A stretch of 44,849 nt of DNA from Pseudomonas sp. S31 (GCF_016648105.1 NZ_JACVVE010000044.1:1-44849), one strand, 5' to 3'; shown: positions 18,608-27,624, counted from the stretch's first letter. The notes: generated from the letters alone by a model not told the origin. A program made the numbers and translations.

Positions 18608-19459
18608 ATGTCCCAGTACCAGAGCCTCGACGCGGACGTGCTGCGCACCTTCGTCGCCATCGCCGAGCAGGGCGGCTTCACCCGCGCCGGCGAGGTGGTC
18701 AACCGCACCCAGTCGGCGGTCAGCATGCAGATGAAGCGCCTGGAAGAAGACATCCTGCAGCGCCAGCTGTTCCTGCGCGACGGCCGCCAGGTGCGGCTCA
18801 CCGCCGAGGGGCAGGTACTGCTGGGCTATGCCCGGCGCATCCTCAAGCTGCATGGCGAGGTGTTCAACACCCTGCGCATGCCGCACATGGTCGGCCTGGT
18901 GCGCATCGGCACGCCGGACGACTACGCCATGCGCTTCTTGCCGAGCATCCTCTCCAGCTTCGCCCAGGCCTACCCGCTGGTGCAGGTGGAAGTGCATTGC
19001 GACTCGTCGAAGCAACTGATGCTGCGCCAGGACCTGGACCTGACCATCGTCACCCGCGAGCCGGGCAACGAGGTCGGCCAGCTGCTGCGCCAGGAGCGCC
19101 TGGTGTGGGCCGCCGCCGAAGGCTTCTGCCCGCACGAGCAACGGCCCATCCCCCTGGCGCTGTTCAATAGCGACTGCTTCTGCCGGGCCTGGACCTGCAA
19201 TGCCCTGGAGGCCCAGGGCATCGACTACCGGATCGCCTACACCAGCCCCAGCCTGGCGGCGATCTTCGCCGTGGTCACGGCGGGGCTGGCAGTGACCGCG
19301 CAGCTGCAGAGCCTGATCGGCGGCAATGTACGAATACTGGGGGAAAGCGAGGGGCTGCCGCAGTTGCCGCTGGCCAACGTGATGCTGCTGCGCAATACGC
19401 AAAGCCAGTCGCCGATCACCGATTGCATGGCTGACTATATCGTCGAAGGGTTCCTGTGA
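18608..19459 (+). CDS. LysR-family transcriptional regulator
   Basis: A 283-residue LysR regulator. The N-terminal winged helix-turn-helix (about 8-67) includes FVAIAEQGGFTRAGEVVNRT and SAVSMQMKRLEEDI. A periplasmic-binding-like effector domain follows (about 92-283). The ATG at 18608 has GGAG 9 bases upstream, and longer readings run back across the DUF1127 gene. The effector is unknown. The divergent DUF1127 gene is the natural target. Confidence 0.92.
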   Translation: MSQYQSLDADVLRTFVAIAEQGGFTRAGEVVNRTQSAVSMQMKRLEEDILQRQLFLRDGRQVRLTAEGQVLLGYARRILKLHGEVFNTLRMPHMVGLVRIGTPDDYAMRFLPSILSSFAQAYPLVQVEVHCDSSKQLMLRQDLDLTIVTREPGNEVGQLLRQERLVWAAAEGFCPHEQRPIPLALFNSDCFCRAWTCNALEAQGIDYRIAYTSPSLAAIFAVVTAGLAVTAQLQSLIGGNVRILGESEGLPQLPLANVMLLRNTQSQSPITDCMADYIVEGFL

Positions 19460-19463
19460 AGCT

Positions 19464-19565
19464 GGGGGCGCTTTGCGCCCCATCGCGGCACGAGGCCGCT
19501 CCTACAACGGATCACGACCCCCTGTAGGAGCGGCCTTGCGCCGCGATGGGCCGCAAAGCGGCCCC
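19464..19565. repeat. REP-type inverted pair, GCGCCGCGATGGG variant
   Basis: Both arms contain the family tail (GCTCCTACAA, TGTAGGAGCGGCC), but the head reads CATCGCGGC instead of CTTTTCGCGGG. The outer ends carry the GGGCCGCAAAGCGGCCC-type hairpin (19548-19564). It lies between the convergent LysR and TauE/SafE genes. Confidence 0.85.
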
Positions 19566-19572
19566 GACGCCC

Positions 19573-20322
19573 TCAAAGCTCATACGCCAGCATCACCGCG
19601 CACACCACCAAAAACACGCAGAACATGCCCTTCAATACCCGCTCGGGCAGCGCATGGGCCAACTTCACCCCCCAACTGATGCTGAGCAGCCCGCCAACCG
19701 CCAGCGGCACGCCGACGCTCCAATCCACGCTGTGGTGCAAGCCGTAGGTCACCAGCGTCACCGAAGTGCTCGGCGCCGCCAGGGCCAGCGACAGGCCTTG
19801 CGCCACCACCTGGGTGGTACCGAACACGCTGGTCAAGATCGGCGTGGCGACCACGGCGCCACCGACCCCGAACAAGCCGCCCATGGCCCCGGCGAAACTG
19901 CCCAGCACGCCTAGCCAGGGCCACGGATAGCGCAACTGTTCACTGGCCGGTGCGACCTTGAGGAACATCCGCACCACGTTCCATACCGCCAGCGCCACCA
20001 GGAAGCCGACGAAGCCCAGGCGCATGGAGTGCGCATCCAGCCCCACCGCCCAAATCGACCCCAACCAGGCGAACAACAAGCTGCACAACGCCAGCGGCAG
20101 CGCATGGCGCAATTCGATGCGGATGCGCTGGTGATAGCGCCACAGCGCCAGCAGCACGTTGGGTACCACCATGACCAACGCAGTCCCTTGAGCCACCTGC
20201 TGGTCCAGGCCGAACAGCGCGCCGAGCACCGGAATGGCGATCAACCCACCGCCAATACCGAACAAGCCACCCATGGTGCCCAGGCCTGCGCCCAGCACGA
20301 TATACAACAACCACTCGATCAT
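19573..20322 (-). CDS. TauE/SafE-family anion permease
   Basis: A 249-residue inner-membrane protein with seven to eight hydrophobic segments. It shows the duplicated family motif GTMGGLFGIGGGLIAIP (about 15-31) and AGAMGGLFGVGGAVVATP (about 138-155). TauE/SafE proteins export sulfite, sulfoacetate or other organosulfur anions. The substrate cannot be told here. The ATG at 20322 has GAGG 5 bases upstream; MADEAL at 20340 is an alternative. It is divergent from a LysR gene, its likely regulator. Confidence 0.9.
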   Translation of the reverse strand: MIEWLLYIVLGAGLGTMGGLFGIGGGLIAIPVLGALFGLDQQVAQGTALVMVVPNVLLALWRYHQRIRIELRHALPLALCSLLFAWLGSIWAVGLDAHSMRLGFVGFLVALAVWNVVRMFLKVAPASEQLRYPWPWLGVLGSFAGAMGGLFGVGGAVVATPILTSVFGTTQVVAQGLSLALAAPSTSVTLVTYGLHHSVDWSVGVPLAVGGLLSISWGVKLAHALPERVLKGMFCVFLVVCAVMLAYEL

Positions 20323-20437
20323 CAGGGCCTCGTCCGCCATCGGTATCAATGCGAGCATGCTAACGAGTGCGGCCTGGCAGGGAAACGCACAGCAGCGCAC
20401 AATGGCTTTGCGTTTCATGCATAAGCACGGTTGACCC

Positions 20438-21391
20438 ATGAGCCCCGATACCCTGACCGACCAACTGAGCCTGTTCCTCGATGTGCTGGAAACCGGCAGC
20501 TTTTCCGCCGCCGCCCGCCGCCACCCGCTGACGCCCTCGGCGGTGGCCCGGCGCATCGACAGCCTGGAACAGGCCGTGGGCAGCCGTCTGTTCACCCGCA
20601 GCACCCACGCCGTGCGTGCGACCCCGGCCGGCAATGCGTTTGCCGAGCGCGCCCGGCGCATCATCGAGGAACTGCGCCTGGCGCGGGCCGAGGCGGTGTC
20701 GTTGAGCAACGCCCCGGAAGGCTTGATCCGCGTCGACGCCCCTGCCCCGTTCGGCCGCCGCCACCTGGCACCGGCAATCGCCGACTTCCTGGTGGCCTAC
20801 CCTGGCCTGGATGTGCAACTGCGCCTGATCGACAGCTTCGTCGACCTGCGCGGCAGCCACCTGGGCGAAGTCGACCTGGTACTGCGCGCCGGCCCTCTGG
20901 CCGACACGCGGCTGGTGGCCACGCCACTGGCGTATATGGTGCGCATCGCCTGCGCCAGCCCCGCCTACCTGGCCAGCCGAGGCATGCCCTCGTGCCCGAG
21001 CGAACTGGCGGGCCACGATGGCCTCGACTGGGCCGGCCTGGCGCCGCCGTTCGCCTGGCGCTTCAACGTCGACGGCCAGGCGCGCCTGTACAAACCGACC
21101 CGCATGCGCATGACCGCCAACAATGCCGAAACCCTGCTGTTCGGTGCGATCAGGGGCCTGGGCATCGCCCACCTACCCACCTGGCTGGTCAGCGAGTACC
21201 TGCTACGCGGCGAACTGGTGCCGCTGTTCTGCCAGGACGGCCTGCCCGAAGCGGAAAGCAGCGGCATCTACGCACTGCGCCTCGAACATGAAACGAACTC
21301 TCGCAGCCGTTTGCTGCTCGAATTTCTCAAGAGCCGTTTCAGCCCGGTCCCGCCATGGGACCTGGCGCTGCGCAGCGAATTACGTTGGTAG
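20438..21391 (+). CDS. LysR-family transcriptional regulator (divergent to TauE/SafE)
   Basis: A 317-residue LysR regulator. The winged helix-turn-helix covers about residues 8-65 (FLDVLETGSFSAAARRHPLT, SAVARRIDSLEQAVGSRLF), with the effector domain from about 95. It begins 115 bases from the start of the TauE/SafE gene on the other strand, a common arrangement in which the regulator controls its neighbour. Effector unknown. Confidence 0.92.
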   Translation: MSPDTLTDQLSLFLDVLETGSFSAAARRHPLTPSAVARRIDSLEQAVGSRLFTRSTHAVRATPAGNAFAERARRIIEELRLARAEAVSLSNAPEGLIRVDAPAPFGRRHLAPAIADFLVAYPGLDVQLRLIDSFVDLRGSHLGEVDLVLRAGPLADTRLVATPLAYMVRIACASPAYLASRGMPSCPSELAGHDGLDWAGLAPPFAWRFNVDGQARLYKPTRMRMTANNAETLLFGAIRGLGIAHLPTWLVSEYLLRGELVPLFCQDGLPEAESSGIYALRLEHETNSRSRLLLEFLKSRFSPVPPWDLALRSELRW

Positions 21392-21448
21392 TGAGCGCGC
21401 CAACCATCAGCGTGCTAGATTCCCACCTGATCGAATTCAAGGACCTGC

Positions 21449-21904
21449 ATGAACGCCGACATCCAAGCCCCCTGTGACGAGCTGCTGTTGAACAACCAGG
21501 TCTGCTTCGCCCTGCACTCGACCTCGTTGCTCATGACCAAGGTCTACAAACCGCTGTTGCAGGCCCTGGGCCTGACCTATCCGCAGTACCTGGCGATGCT
21601 GGTGCTGTGGGAGCAGGACGGCCTCACCGTGGGCGAGATCAGCCAACGCCTGCTGACCGACCCGGGCTCGCTCACCCCGCTGCTCAAGCGCCTGGAAAGC
21701 GAAGGCCTGCTCAAGCGCACCCGCAGCCGCGAGGACGAACGCGTGGTGCTGGTGCAACTGACCGACAAAGGCCAGGCCCTGCGCGAGGACGCCAAACGCG
21801 TGCCGCAATGCATCCTCGAAGCCAGCGGGCGCACCCACGAACGCCTGCGCCAGCTACAGGCCGAGCTGCTCGAACTGCGCGACAACCTGCAAAAAAAGCT
21901 CTGA
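21449..21904 (+). CDS. ohrR: Organic-hydroperoxide sensor/repressor OhrR
   Basis: A 151-residue MarR-family repressor. The sensing cysteine C19 lies in NNQVCFALHS, followed by two conserved tyrosines (Y33, Y44). A second cysteine at C121 (VPQCILEAS) makes it the 2-Cys type, as in Xanthomonas. The winged helix is at about 60-98 (GEISQRLLTDPGSLTPLLKR). It lies 143 bases upstream of ohr on the same strand and should repress it until an organic peroxide oxidises C19. Confidence 0.95.
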   Translation: MNADIQAPCDELLLNNQVCFALHSTSLLMTKVYKPLLQALGLTYPQYLAMLVLWEQDGLTVGEISQRLLTDPGSLTPLLKRLESEGLLKRTRSREDERVVLVQLTDKGQALREDAKRVPQCILEASGRTHERLRQLQAELLELRDNLQKKL

Positions 21905-21952
21905 CGGCTACGCTGTGAAATGGCCGTTCGGCGGAACGGCAAAATATTTATC

Positions 21953-21981
21953 TTGCGCACAAACTAATTGCGCACTAAGTT
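21953..21981 (+). promoter_or_regulatory. ohr promoter with probable OhrR operator
   Basis: TTGCGC (21953-21958) and TAAGTT (21976-21981) are 17 bases apart. The spacer carries a second copy of TTGCGCAC, and AACT...AAGTT form an inverted repeat around it (21962-21981). An AT-rich palindrome overlapping the ohr promoter is where OhrR binds in other bacteria. The promoter reading is good; the operator assignment is inference. Confidence 0.6.
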
Positions 21982-22047
21982 AAATTCCGTATTCACCTGA
22001 AGCGCTCTGGACACCCCAGGGCGCACAGCACACTAGCGAGGCTCAAG

Positions 22048-22476
22048 ATGCAAAAGGTCACTCCGCTGTACATCGCAGAAGCCACTTCCACCGGCGGTCG
22101 CGACGGCAAGTCCCGCTCCAGCGACGGCAAGCTGGAAGTCAAGCTCAATACCCCGAAGGAGTTGGGCGGTGCGGGTGGTGAAGGCACCAACCCCGAGCAG
22201 TTGTTCGCCGCTGGCTACTCGGCTTGCTTCATCGGCGCCCTGAAGTTCGTTGCCGGGCAGGAGAAGAAAGCCCTGCCGGCCGATGCCTCGATCACCGCCA
22301 AGGTCGGCATCGGGCAGATCCCCGGTGGTTTCGGCCTGGACATCGACCTGCACATCGACCTGCCAGGGTTAGCCCAGGCCGACGCCGAAGGGTTGGTGGA
22401 AAAAGCCCACAAGGTCTGCCCATATTCCAACGCCACCCGCGGCAATGTCGATGTGCGTCTGCACGTGACGGTGTAA
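22048..22476 (+). CDS. ohr: Organic hydroperoxide resistance protein Ohr
   Basis: A 142-residue thiol peroxidase of the Ohr/OsmC fold that detoxifies organic and fatty-acid hydroperoxides, using lipoylated proteins as reductant. The two catalytic cysteines are present: C60 in GYSACFIGAL and C124 in KVCPYSNATRGN. The conserved Arg is in the N-terminal half and Glu in GGEGTNPEQLFAAG. A terminator follows directly. Confidence 0.96.
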   Translation: MQKVTPLYIAEATSTGGRDGKSRSSDGKLEVKLNTPKELGGAGGEGTNPEQLFAAGYSACFIGALKFVAGQEKKALPADASITAKVGIGQIPGGFGLDIDLHIDLPGLAQADAEGLVEKAHKVCPYSNATRGNVDVRLHVTV

Positions 22477-22487
22477 ACCACAGGCAC

Positions 22488-22515
22488 AAAAAAACCCGGC
22501 CAAGGCCGGGTTTTT
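22488..22515. terminator. Two-way terminator between ohr and efp
   Basis: CCCGGCC and GGCCGGG pair around AAG with seven A before and five T after, so it works for ohr (plus) and efp (minus). Confidence 0.95.
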
Positions 22516-22535
22516 CGTGCTGATCGCAAGAAGAA

Positions 22536-23105
22536 TTACTTCTTGGAACGGCCCTTGAAGCTGTTGTCGCGAGTGTCGATGTCGATCCACTCGTCGATCT
22601 GGATGAAGTCGGCAACCGAGATCTCGGTACCGTTCTTCAGCTTGGCAGGCTTCATCACCTTGCCCGAGGTGTCGCCGCGAGCAGCGTTCTCGGTGTAGAC
22701 GACTTGACGGCTGATGGTGGTCGGCAGTTCTACCGATACCAGGCGGCCTTCGAAGAACACGGCTTCGCAGACGTCTTCCATGCCTTCTTCGATGTACGGC
22801 AGAACGGCTTCGATGTCCTCGGCGTTCAGCTCGTACATGGTGTAGTCGGTGGTGTCCATGAAGGTGTATTCGTCACCGTTGATGAACGACAGGGTCGCTT
22901 CTTTGCGATCCAGGATCACATCGTCCAGCTTGTCGTCGGCACCGTAGACGGTTTCGGTCTTGTAGCCGGTCAGCAGGTTCTTCAGCTTGGTCTTCATGAT
23001 CGCGCTGTTACGGCCCGACTTGGTGAACTCAGCTTTCTGTACCAGCCACGGGTCGTTGTCGATACGCAGTACGGTACCGGGTTTCAGTTCTTTACCAGTT
23101 TTCAT
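22536..23105 (-). CDS. efp: Elongation factor P
   Basis: A 189-residue EF-P, which rescues ribosomes stalled at proline runs. The tip residue that is modified is an arginine, R32 in TKSGRNSAIMKTK, which is the form rhamnosylated by EarP and not the lysine form used by EpmA. The three beta-barrel domains are complete. earP lies 48 bases upstream on the same strand, so modifier and target are made together. Confidence 0.97.
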   Translation of the reverse strand: MKTGKELKPGTVLRIDNDPWLVQKAEFTKSGRNSAIMKTKLKNLLTGYKTETVYGADDKLDDVILDRKEATLSFINGDEYTFMDTTDYTMYELNAEDIEAVLPYIEEGMEDVCEAVFFEGRLVSVELPTTISRQVVYTENAARGDTSGKVMKPAKLKNGTEISVADFIQIDEWIDIDTRDNSFKGRSKK

Positions 23106-23153
23106 TACGAAGTATCCGAATCTGGATGGATTTATAAAAATCGAGGCCGCGTA

Positions 23154-24287
23154 TCATAGCCAATTTCGGTAAAACTGTACCAGCTTCATGGCAAGGTCCG
23201 GCTGAGTGGCCTGGTTGGCGCACCATTGACGGCCGTGCGCCTGCAGTTCGTCCCAGTGCGCCAGCACCCCACGCCAGGCTTGATTCATGTCGCGATGCAT
23301 GTTCCAGGCGCGCCACAATTCCACCAGCGCATCGGCGGCAGCGGCGGACAACCCCTGGCGATAGAGCGCGAGGAAGGCTTCGAGCTTTTCCCAGTGGGCG
23401 TTCTCTTCCTGTACGTAGATGTGCCACAACAACGGCCGCCCCGCCCACTGCGCGCGGACGAACGAGTCCTCGCCGCGCACGGCATTGAAGTCGCAGCTCC
23501 AGAGCAGCCGGTCGTAATCGTCCTGGCTGACGAAGGGCAGGATCTGCACGGTCAGCGTGCCACGCTGGCGCTGCGCGCCCACGGCCAGCGTCTGCTCGCC
23601 GAGCCAGCTGCACAGGTCGCCGAGGATGCGGCCCTGCGGCACCAGCAGGTGGCTGGGCCGGGTGTCGGCGGCCAGGGCGTCGAGCCAGCCGCCCAGTTGC
23701 GCGTTTTCGTAGGCGAACAGCGAGATCAGCCGCGCCCCGGCTGCGGGCTGCACGCCCAACCCTGCAAGAAACGCAGCGCGCTGGCCGGGGTCGGCCTCGA
23801 ACGCGGCACGGCGCGCCAGCAACGCGCCTTCGCGCAACAGGCCGCCCGTGTTCTCGGTAAAGCCCGGGAAGAAGAACACCTTGCGCAAACCATTGGCCTG
23901 GGGCGACGGCAAGCCATGGCAGCCTTCCACCCAGTCTTCGGCACTCAGGTACTCCAGGTTGAGCCACAGCGCAGGCGTCGAGCGCTCGGCCATGGCCTCG
24001 ATGTACGCCGCCGGCAGTTGGCAACCGAAGGCCCCGATGACCACATCGGCAGGCTCGGCCGGCTGCCAGTCGGCCGGCCAGGCGCGCACCTCGACACCCT
24101 GTTGCCACTGCTGGGCGGCATTGGCATCGGCACCGGGGCACAGCGGCACGAAGGCCCCCAGGTCGTCCACCCACAGGCGCACCGCCAGGTCGTGCTCGGC
24201 CACCAGTTGCCGGGCCAGGCGCCAGGTGACGCCGATGTCGCCATAGTTGTCGACGACCGTGCAGAAGATATCCCAGGTGGTTTTCAT
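23154..24287 (-). CDS. earP: EF-P arginine rhamnosyltransferase EarP
   Basis: A 377-residue inverting GT-B glycosyltransferase that moves rhamnose from dTDP-rhamnose to R32 of EF-P. The N-terminal residues match the known P. putida enzyme: D13 and D17 in VVDNYGDIGVTWRLARQL. The nucleotide-sugar site is seen in the C-terminal half as FNAVRGEDSFVRAQWAGRPL. It is the first gene of the earP-efp pair and divergent from the small membrane protein gene at 24421. Confidence 0.95.
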   Translation of the reverse strand: MKTTWDIFCTVVDNYGDIGVTWRLARQLVAEHDLAVRLWVDDLGAFVPLCPGADANAAQQWQQGVEVRAWPADWQPAEPADVVIGAFGCQLPAAYIEAMAERSTPALWLNLEYLSAEDWVEGCHGLPSPQANGLRKVFFFPGFTENTGGLLREGALLARRAAFEADPGQRAAFLAGLGVQPAAGARLISLFAYENAQLGGWLDALAADTRPSHLLVPQGRILGDLCSWLGEQTLAVGAQRQRGTLTVQILPFVSQDDYDRLLWSCDFNAVRGEDSFVRAQWAGRPLLWHIYVQEENAHWEKLEAFLALYRQGLSAAAADALVELWRAWNMHRDMNQAWRGVLAHWDELQAHGRQWCANQATQPDLAMKLVQFYRNWL

Positions 24288-24420
24288 GTGCCCTGCCCTC
24301 GCCCCTCGGGTAAACCGCGAATTCTGCGCATAAATTATCCGGGGTTAAAGCGCCGCCGCTGAAAAAATCACCAGAGCCCGTGCGACAATAGCGCTCGACT
24401 CGCCTTGCCAGGAGGCCGCC

Positions 24421-24810
24421 ATGGCGCGCCCGCGTGAACTGAAGATTACCCTCAAGCCCATGCAGCTGATTGTCTGCGTGGCCCTGGGCCTGTGGCTCGG
24501 TGCCGTGGCGGTGGCCTTGAGTGCGTGGCTGGCGCTGCACCTGTGGCCCGAGCAGACGCAACCGCTGGCCGCGGCCGTGGCGCCGGCCTTGGCCCGTCCG
24601 GCACCTGCGCCCCCGGCCGATGCCCAGGGCGAAATGTTCGAGCGCTACAAGGACATCCTGCACAAGCAGGAAATGCAACAGGCCGCAGACGCCGCCCAGG
24701 GCAACCCGCGCAACCTGAACAGCCCCAAGTGCCAGTTCTGGCTGCAGCAGAATCGCACCGCGCCGACCGACAAGAGCCAGGCCAACGTGCTGGAGTTCTG
24801 CTACCGATGA
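24421..24810 (+). CDS. Small single-pass membrane protein of unknown function
   Basis: A 129-residue protein with a membrane segment at about residues 15-40, then an Ala/Pro-rich linker (about 50-67) and a charged C-terminal part that should face the periplasm. Two cysteines, C104 (SPKCQFW) and C127 (LEFCYR), could form a disulfide there. I do not recognise a family. Its stop overlaps the next start (ATGA), so it is translationally coupled to the GreA/B-like gene. Confidence 0.82.
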   Translation: MARPRELKITLKPMQLIVCVALGLWLGAVAVALSAWLALHLWPEQTQPLAAAVAPALARPAPAPPADAQGEMFERYKDILHKQEMQQAADAAQGNPRNLNSPKCQFWLQQNRTAPTDKSQANVLEFCYR

Positions 24811-25280
24811 TGGACAAGGCCACCCTGCTGGCGCGCATCAATGCTGCCCTGGAACTGGACATGGAGGTGCTGCGCCGCGCTGCCCAGACCGCCTACGAGG
24901 CGGCCACCGCCGAAGAGAACATCGCTGAGAACAAGTACGACACCCTTGGCCTCGAGGCCTCCTACCTGGCCACCGGGCAGGCCCGCCGTACCGCCGAGAT
25001 CCGCCAGGCGCTGCTGACCTACCAGCAGCTGGCGCTGCGCGATTACGACGCGGCGCGGGGCATCCAGGTGAGCAACCTGGTGACCCTGGAAGACGAGGAT
25101 GGCGGGCAACGCAGGTTGCTCCTCGGGCCCGAGGCCGCGGGCTTGAAGATTGGCGAGGGCGATGAGCTGGTCACCGTCATCACCCCGCGTTCGCCACTGG
25201 GGCAGCAGCTGATGGGCAAGAAGGTCGATGATGAGGTGGGCCTTGGCACACAGGTCTTCTACATCATCGAGGTTGCCTGA
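24807..25280 (+). CDS. GreA/GreB-family transcription factor-like protein
   Basis: A 157-residue protein. An N-terminal helical hairpin (about 1-75) has an acidic, polar turn (AENIAENKYDTLGLEAS), in the place where GreA/GreB carry the acidic tip that enters the RNA polymerase secondary channel. The C-terminal part (about 80-157) is a Gre C-domain with VTPRSPLGQQLMGKKVDDEV. It is not one of the housekeeping greA or greB genes. Its start at 24807 overlaps the stop of the membrane protein gene upstream. The role in RNA polymerase control is inferred from the fold. Confidence 0.82.
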   Translation: MMDKATLLARINAALELDMEVLRRAAQTAYEAATAEENIAENKYDTLGLEASYLATGQARRTAEIRQALLTYQQLALRDYDAARGIQVSNLVTLEDEDGGQRRLLLGPEAAGLKIGEGDELVTVITPRSPLGQQLMGKKVDDEVGLGTQVFYIIEVA

Positions 25281-25361
25281 GCTGGCCTCAGCTTGCGCGT
25301 ACTACGCTGGAATATCCGCACCCCAGGGCGCGCTTCCAACTCTTATCAACAGGAGATCGGC

Positions 25362-26111
25362 ATGTCCAAGTCAGCTTCCCTCGAAGGCAAGGTGGCCTTC
25401 GTCCAAGGCGGTTCCCGTGGTATCGGCGCCGCCATCGTGCGCCGCCTGGCGCGTGACGGCGCGCAAGTCGCCTTCACCTACGTGAGCTCTGCCGGCCCCG
25501 CCCAAGCGCTGGCCGAAGAGGTCAAGGCCGCGGGCGGCCAGGCCCTGGCCCTGCGCGCCGACAGCGCCGACGCCGCCGCGCTGCAACTGGCGGTGGACGA
25601 CGCCGTGAAGGCCTTCGGCCGCCTGGATATCCTGGTCAACAATGCCGGTGTGCTGGCGATCGCGCCGCTGGCCGAGTTCGACCTGGCGGACTTCGACCGC
25701 ACCCTCGCGGTCAACGTGCGCAGCGTATTCGTCGCAAGCCAGGCCGCTGCCCGCTACATGGGCCAGGGTGGGCGCATCATCAACATCGGCAGCACAAACG
25801 CCGAGCGCATGCCCTTCGCCGGTGGCGCCACGTATGCCATGAGCAAGTCGGCCCTGGTCGGCCTGACCAAGGGCATGGCCCGGGACCTGGGGCCACAGGG
25901 GATCACCGTGAACAATGTGCAGCCCGGGCCGGTGGACACCGATATGAACCCGGCCAGCGGCGAATTCGCCGAGAGCCTGATACCGCTGATGGCGATCGGT
26001 CGGTATGGGCAGGCGGATGAGATTGCTAGCTTCGTGGCTTATCTGGCCGGGCCTGAGGCGGGTTACATCACCGGGGCCAGTTTGACGGCCGATGGGGGGT
26101 TTGCGGCTTGA
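25362..26111 (+). CDS. SDR-family oxidoreductase, BdcA-like
   Basis: A 249-residue short-chain dehydrogenase. The cofactor loop is GGSRGIGAA (about 16-24) and the NNAG motif is at about 91. The catalytic Ser is in IGSTNAERMP, followed by Tyr and Lys in YAMSKSALVG; the C-terminus ends TGASLTADGGF. Its FTY pattern after the second strand and RMP-AGG-YA region resemble E. coli BdcA, which binds cyclic di-GMP and promotes biofilm dispersal. That assignment rests on memory of the family. The ATG at 25362 has AGGAG upstream. Confidence 0.88.
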   Translation: MSKSASLEGKVAFVQGGSRGIGAAIVRRLARDGAQVAFTYVSSAGPAQALAEEVKAAGGQALALRADSADAAALQLAVDDAVKAFGRLDILVNNAGVLAIAPLAEFDLADFDRTLAVNVRSVFVASQAAARYMGQGGRIINIGSTNAERMPFAGGATYAMSKSALVGLTKGMARDLGPQGITVNNVQPGPVDTDMNPASGEFAESLIPLMAIGRYGQADEIASFVAYLAGPEAGYITGASLTADGGFAA

Positions 26112-26151
26112 GTGATGAGTTGGGGCGGTAAGGTTGTATGCTGGTGCAGAT

Positions 26152-26286
26152 ATCGAGCGCCGCGCGGGCGTGGGCCTCTTCGCGGGTAAACCCGCTCCTA
26201 CAGGATCTTCGCTGTTTTCTGAAACCTCGGTGATTCTGTAGGAGCGGGTTTACCCGCGAAGGCCCCCACGCGCTGGCGGCGCTCGA
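26152..26286. repeat. REP pair nested inside a second palindrome
   Basis: The inner part (about 26172-26264) is a normal REP pair. Outside it the arms ATCGAGCGCCGC (left) and GCGGCGCTCGAT (right end 26286), with GCGTGGG and CCCACGC next to the REP, form another palindrome. The 19-mer at 26152-26170 occurs again at 44819-44837 without a REP inside. Confidence 0.85.
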
Positions 26287-26353
26287 TCTCACGGACACTG
26301 AAAATCCACAACCAACCGCCCCAACTTCCACTCCTGCCGCAAACGGAACACCC

Positions 26354-27544
26354 ATGAATTCCCCCTCCCTAAGCCGCGCCCTTATCCTGCTGATGGCCGT
26401 TGCCACCGGCCTGGCCGTGGCCAGCAATTACTACGCCCAACCCCTGCTGCACAGCATCGCCGAGCAATTCGGCCTGAGCACCGCCAGTGCCGGCAGCATC
26501 GTCATCGCTGCGCAACTGAGCTACGGCGCAGGCCTGCTGCTGCTGGCGCCGCTGGGCGACCTGTTCGAACAACGCCGACTGATCGTGATCATGACGGCGA
26601 TTTCTGCCCTGGGCCTGGTGATCAGCGCCTGTGCACCGAGCCTGCCCTGGCTGATCCTCGGCACCGCCCTGACCGGGCTGTTCTCGGTGGTGGCGCAGAT
26701 CCTCGTACCACTGGCGGCGACCTTGAGCCAACCCCACCAGCGCGGCCGCGCCGTGGGCACGCTGATGAGCGGCCTGCTGCTGGGCATCCTGCTGGCGCGC
26801 ACCGCCGCCGGGTTCATGGCCGAAATCGGCGGCTGGCGCAGCATCTACGTGCTGGCCGCGATCCTCATGGCGTTGAGCGCCATCGCCCTGTATCGCAGCC
26901 TGCCACGCCACCACAACCACGCCGGCATGAAGTACCCGGCGCTGATCGGCTCGGTGTTCCGGCTGTTCTACGAAGAACCCCTGCTGCGCCTGCGCTCGCT
27001 GCTCGGGCTGCTGTCGTTCAGCCTGTTCGGGCTGTTCTGGACCCCGCTGGCGTTCCTCCTCGCCCGTGAGCCCTACCACTATTCCGATGCGGTCATCGGC
27101 CTGTTCGGCCTGGCTGGCGCAGCGGGCGCGCTGTCGGCCAACTGGGCCGGGCGCCTGGCCGACCGCGGCAAGGGCTCTCTGGGCACCACCGTGGGCCTGG
27201 TGGTACTACTGCTGTCGTGGCTGCCGCTGGGCTTCGCCGAGCACTCGCTGGCCGCGCTGCTGGTCGGCGTACTGCTGCTGGACCTGGCCGTGCAGTTGGT
27301 GCACGTGAGCAACCAGAACGCAGTGATCGCCCTGCGCCCGCAGGCGCGCACGCGGATGAACGCCGGCTACATCACCTGCTATTTCATCGGTGGCGCGCTG
27401 GGCTCGCTGCTGGGCACGCAGCTGTTCCAGCACCAGGGCTGGAGGGGCATCGTCGTGGCTGGGCTGATGATCGGCACCGTCGCCCTGCTGGTGTGGTGCC
27501 TGGCCGAAATCAAGCGCAAACGGGCGCTGCACTCTGTCGCCTGA
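26354..27544 (+). CDS. MFS transporter
   Basis: A 396-residue major facilitator with about 12 hydrophobic segments. The conserved loop between segments 2 and 3 reads APLGDLFEQRRL (about 73). The segment-5 region (GLLLGILLARTAAGFMAE) is like that of drug-proton antiporters. The substrate cannot be told. The start MNSPSLSRALILLMAV follows a REP pair, and no regulator is next to it. Confidence 0.9.
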   Translation: MNSPSLSRALILLMAVATGLAVASNYYAQPLLHSIAEQFGLSTASAGSIVIAAQLSYGAGLLLLAPLGDLFEQRRLIVIMTAISALGLVISACAPSLPWLILGTALTGLFSVVAQILVPLAATLSQPHQRGRAVGTLMSGLLLGILLARTAAGFMAEIGGWRSIYVLAAILMALSAIALYRSLPRHHNHAGMKYPALIGSVFRLFYEEPLLRLRSLLGLLSFSLFGLFWTPLAFLLAREPYHYSDAVIGLFGLAGAAGALSANWAGRLADRGKGSLGTTVGLVVLLLSWLPLGFAEHSLAALLVGVLLLDLAVQLVHVSNQNAVIALRPQARTRMNAGYITCYFIGGALGSLLGTQLFQHQGWRGIVVAGLMIGTVALLVWCLAEIKRKRALHSVA

Positions 27545-27624
27545 CGGTTGACTTGGCCGATGTCGCGGGGCTCAGTAGGCGCTGATTTCCCTAGTCGATG
27601 GCCGCTCACTGACAGGACGACTCG

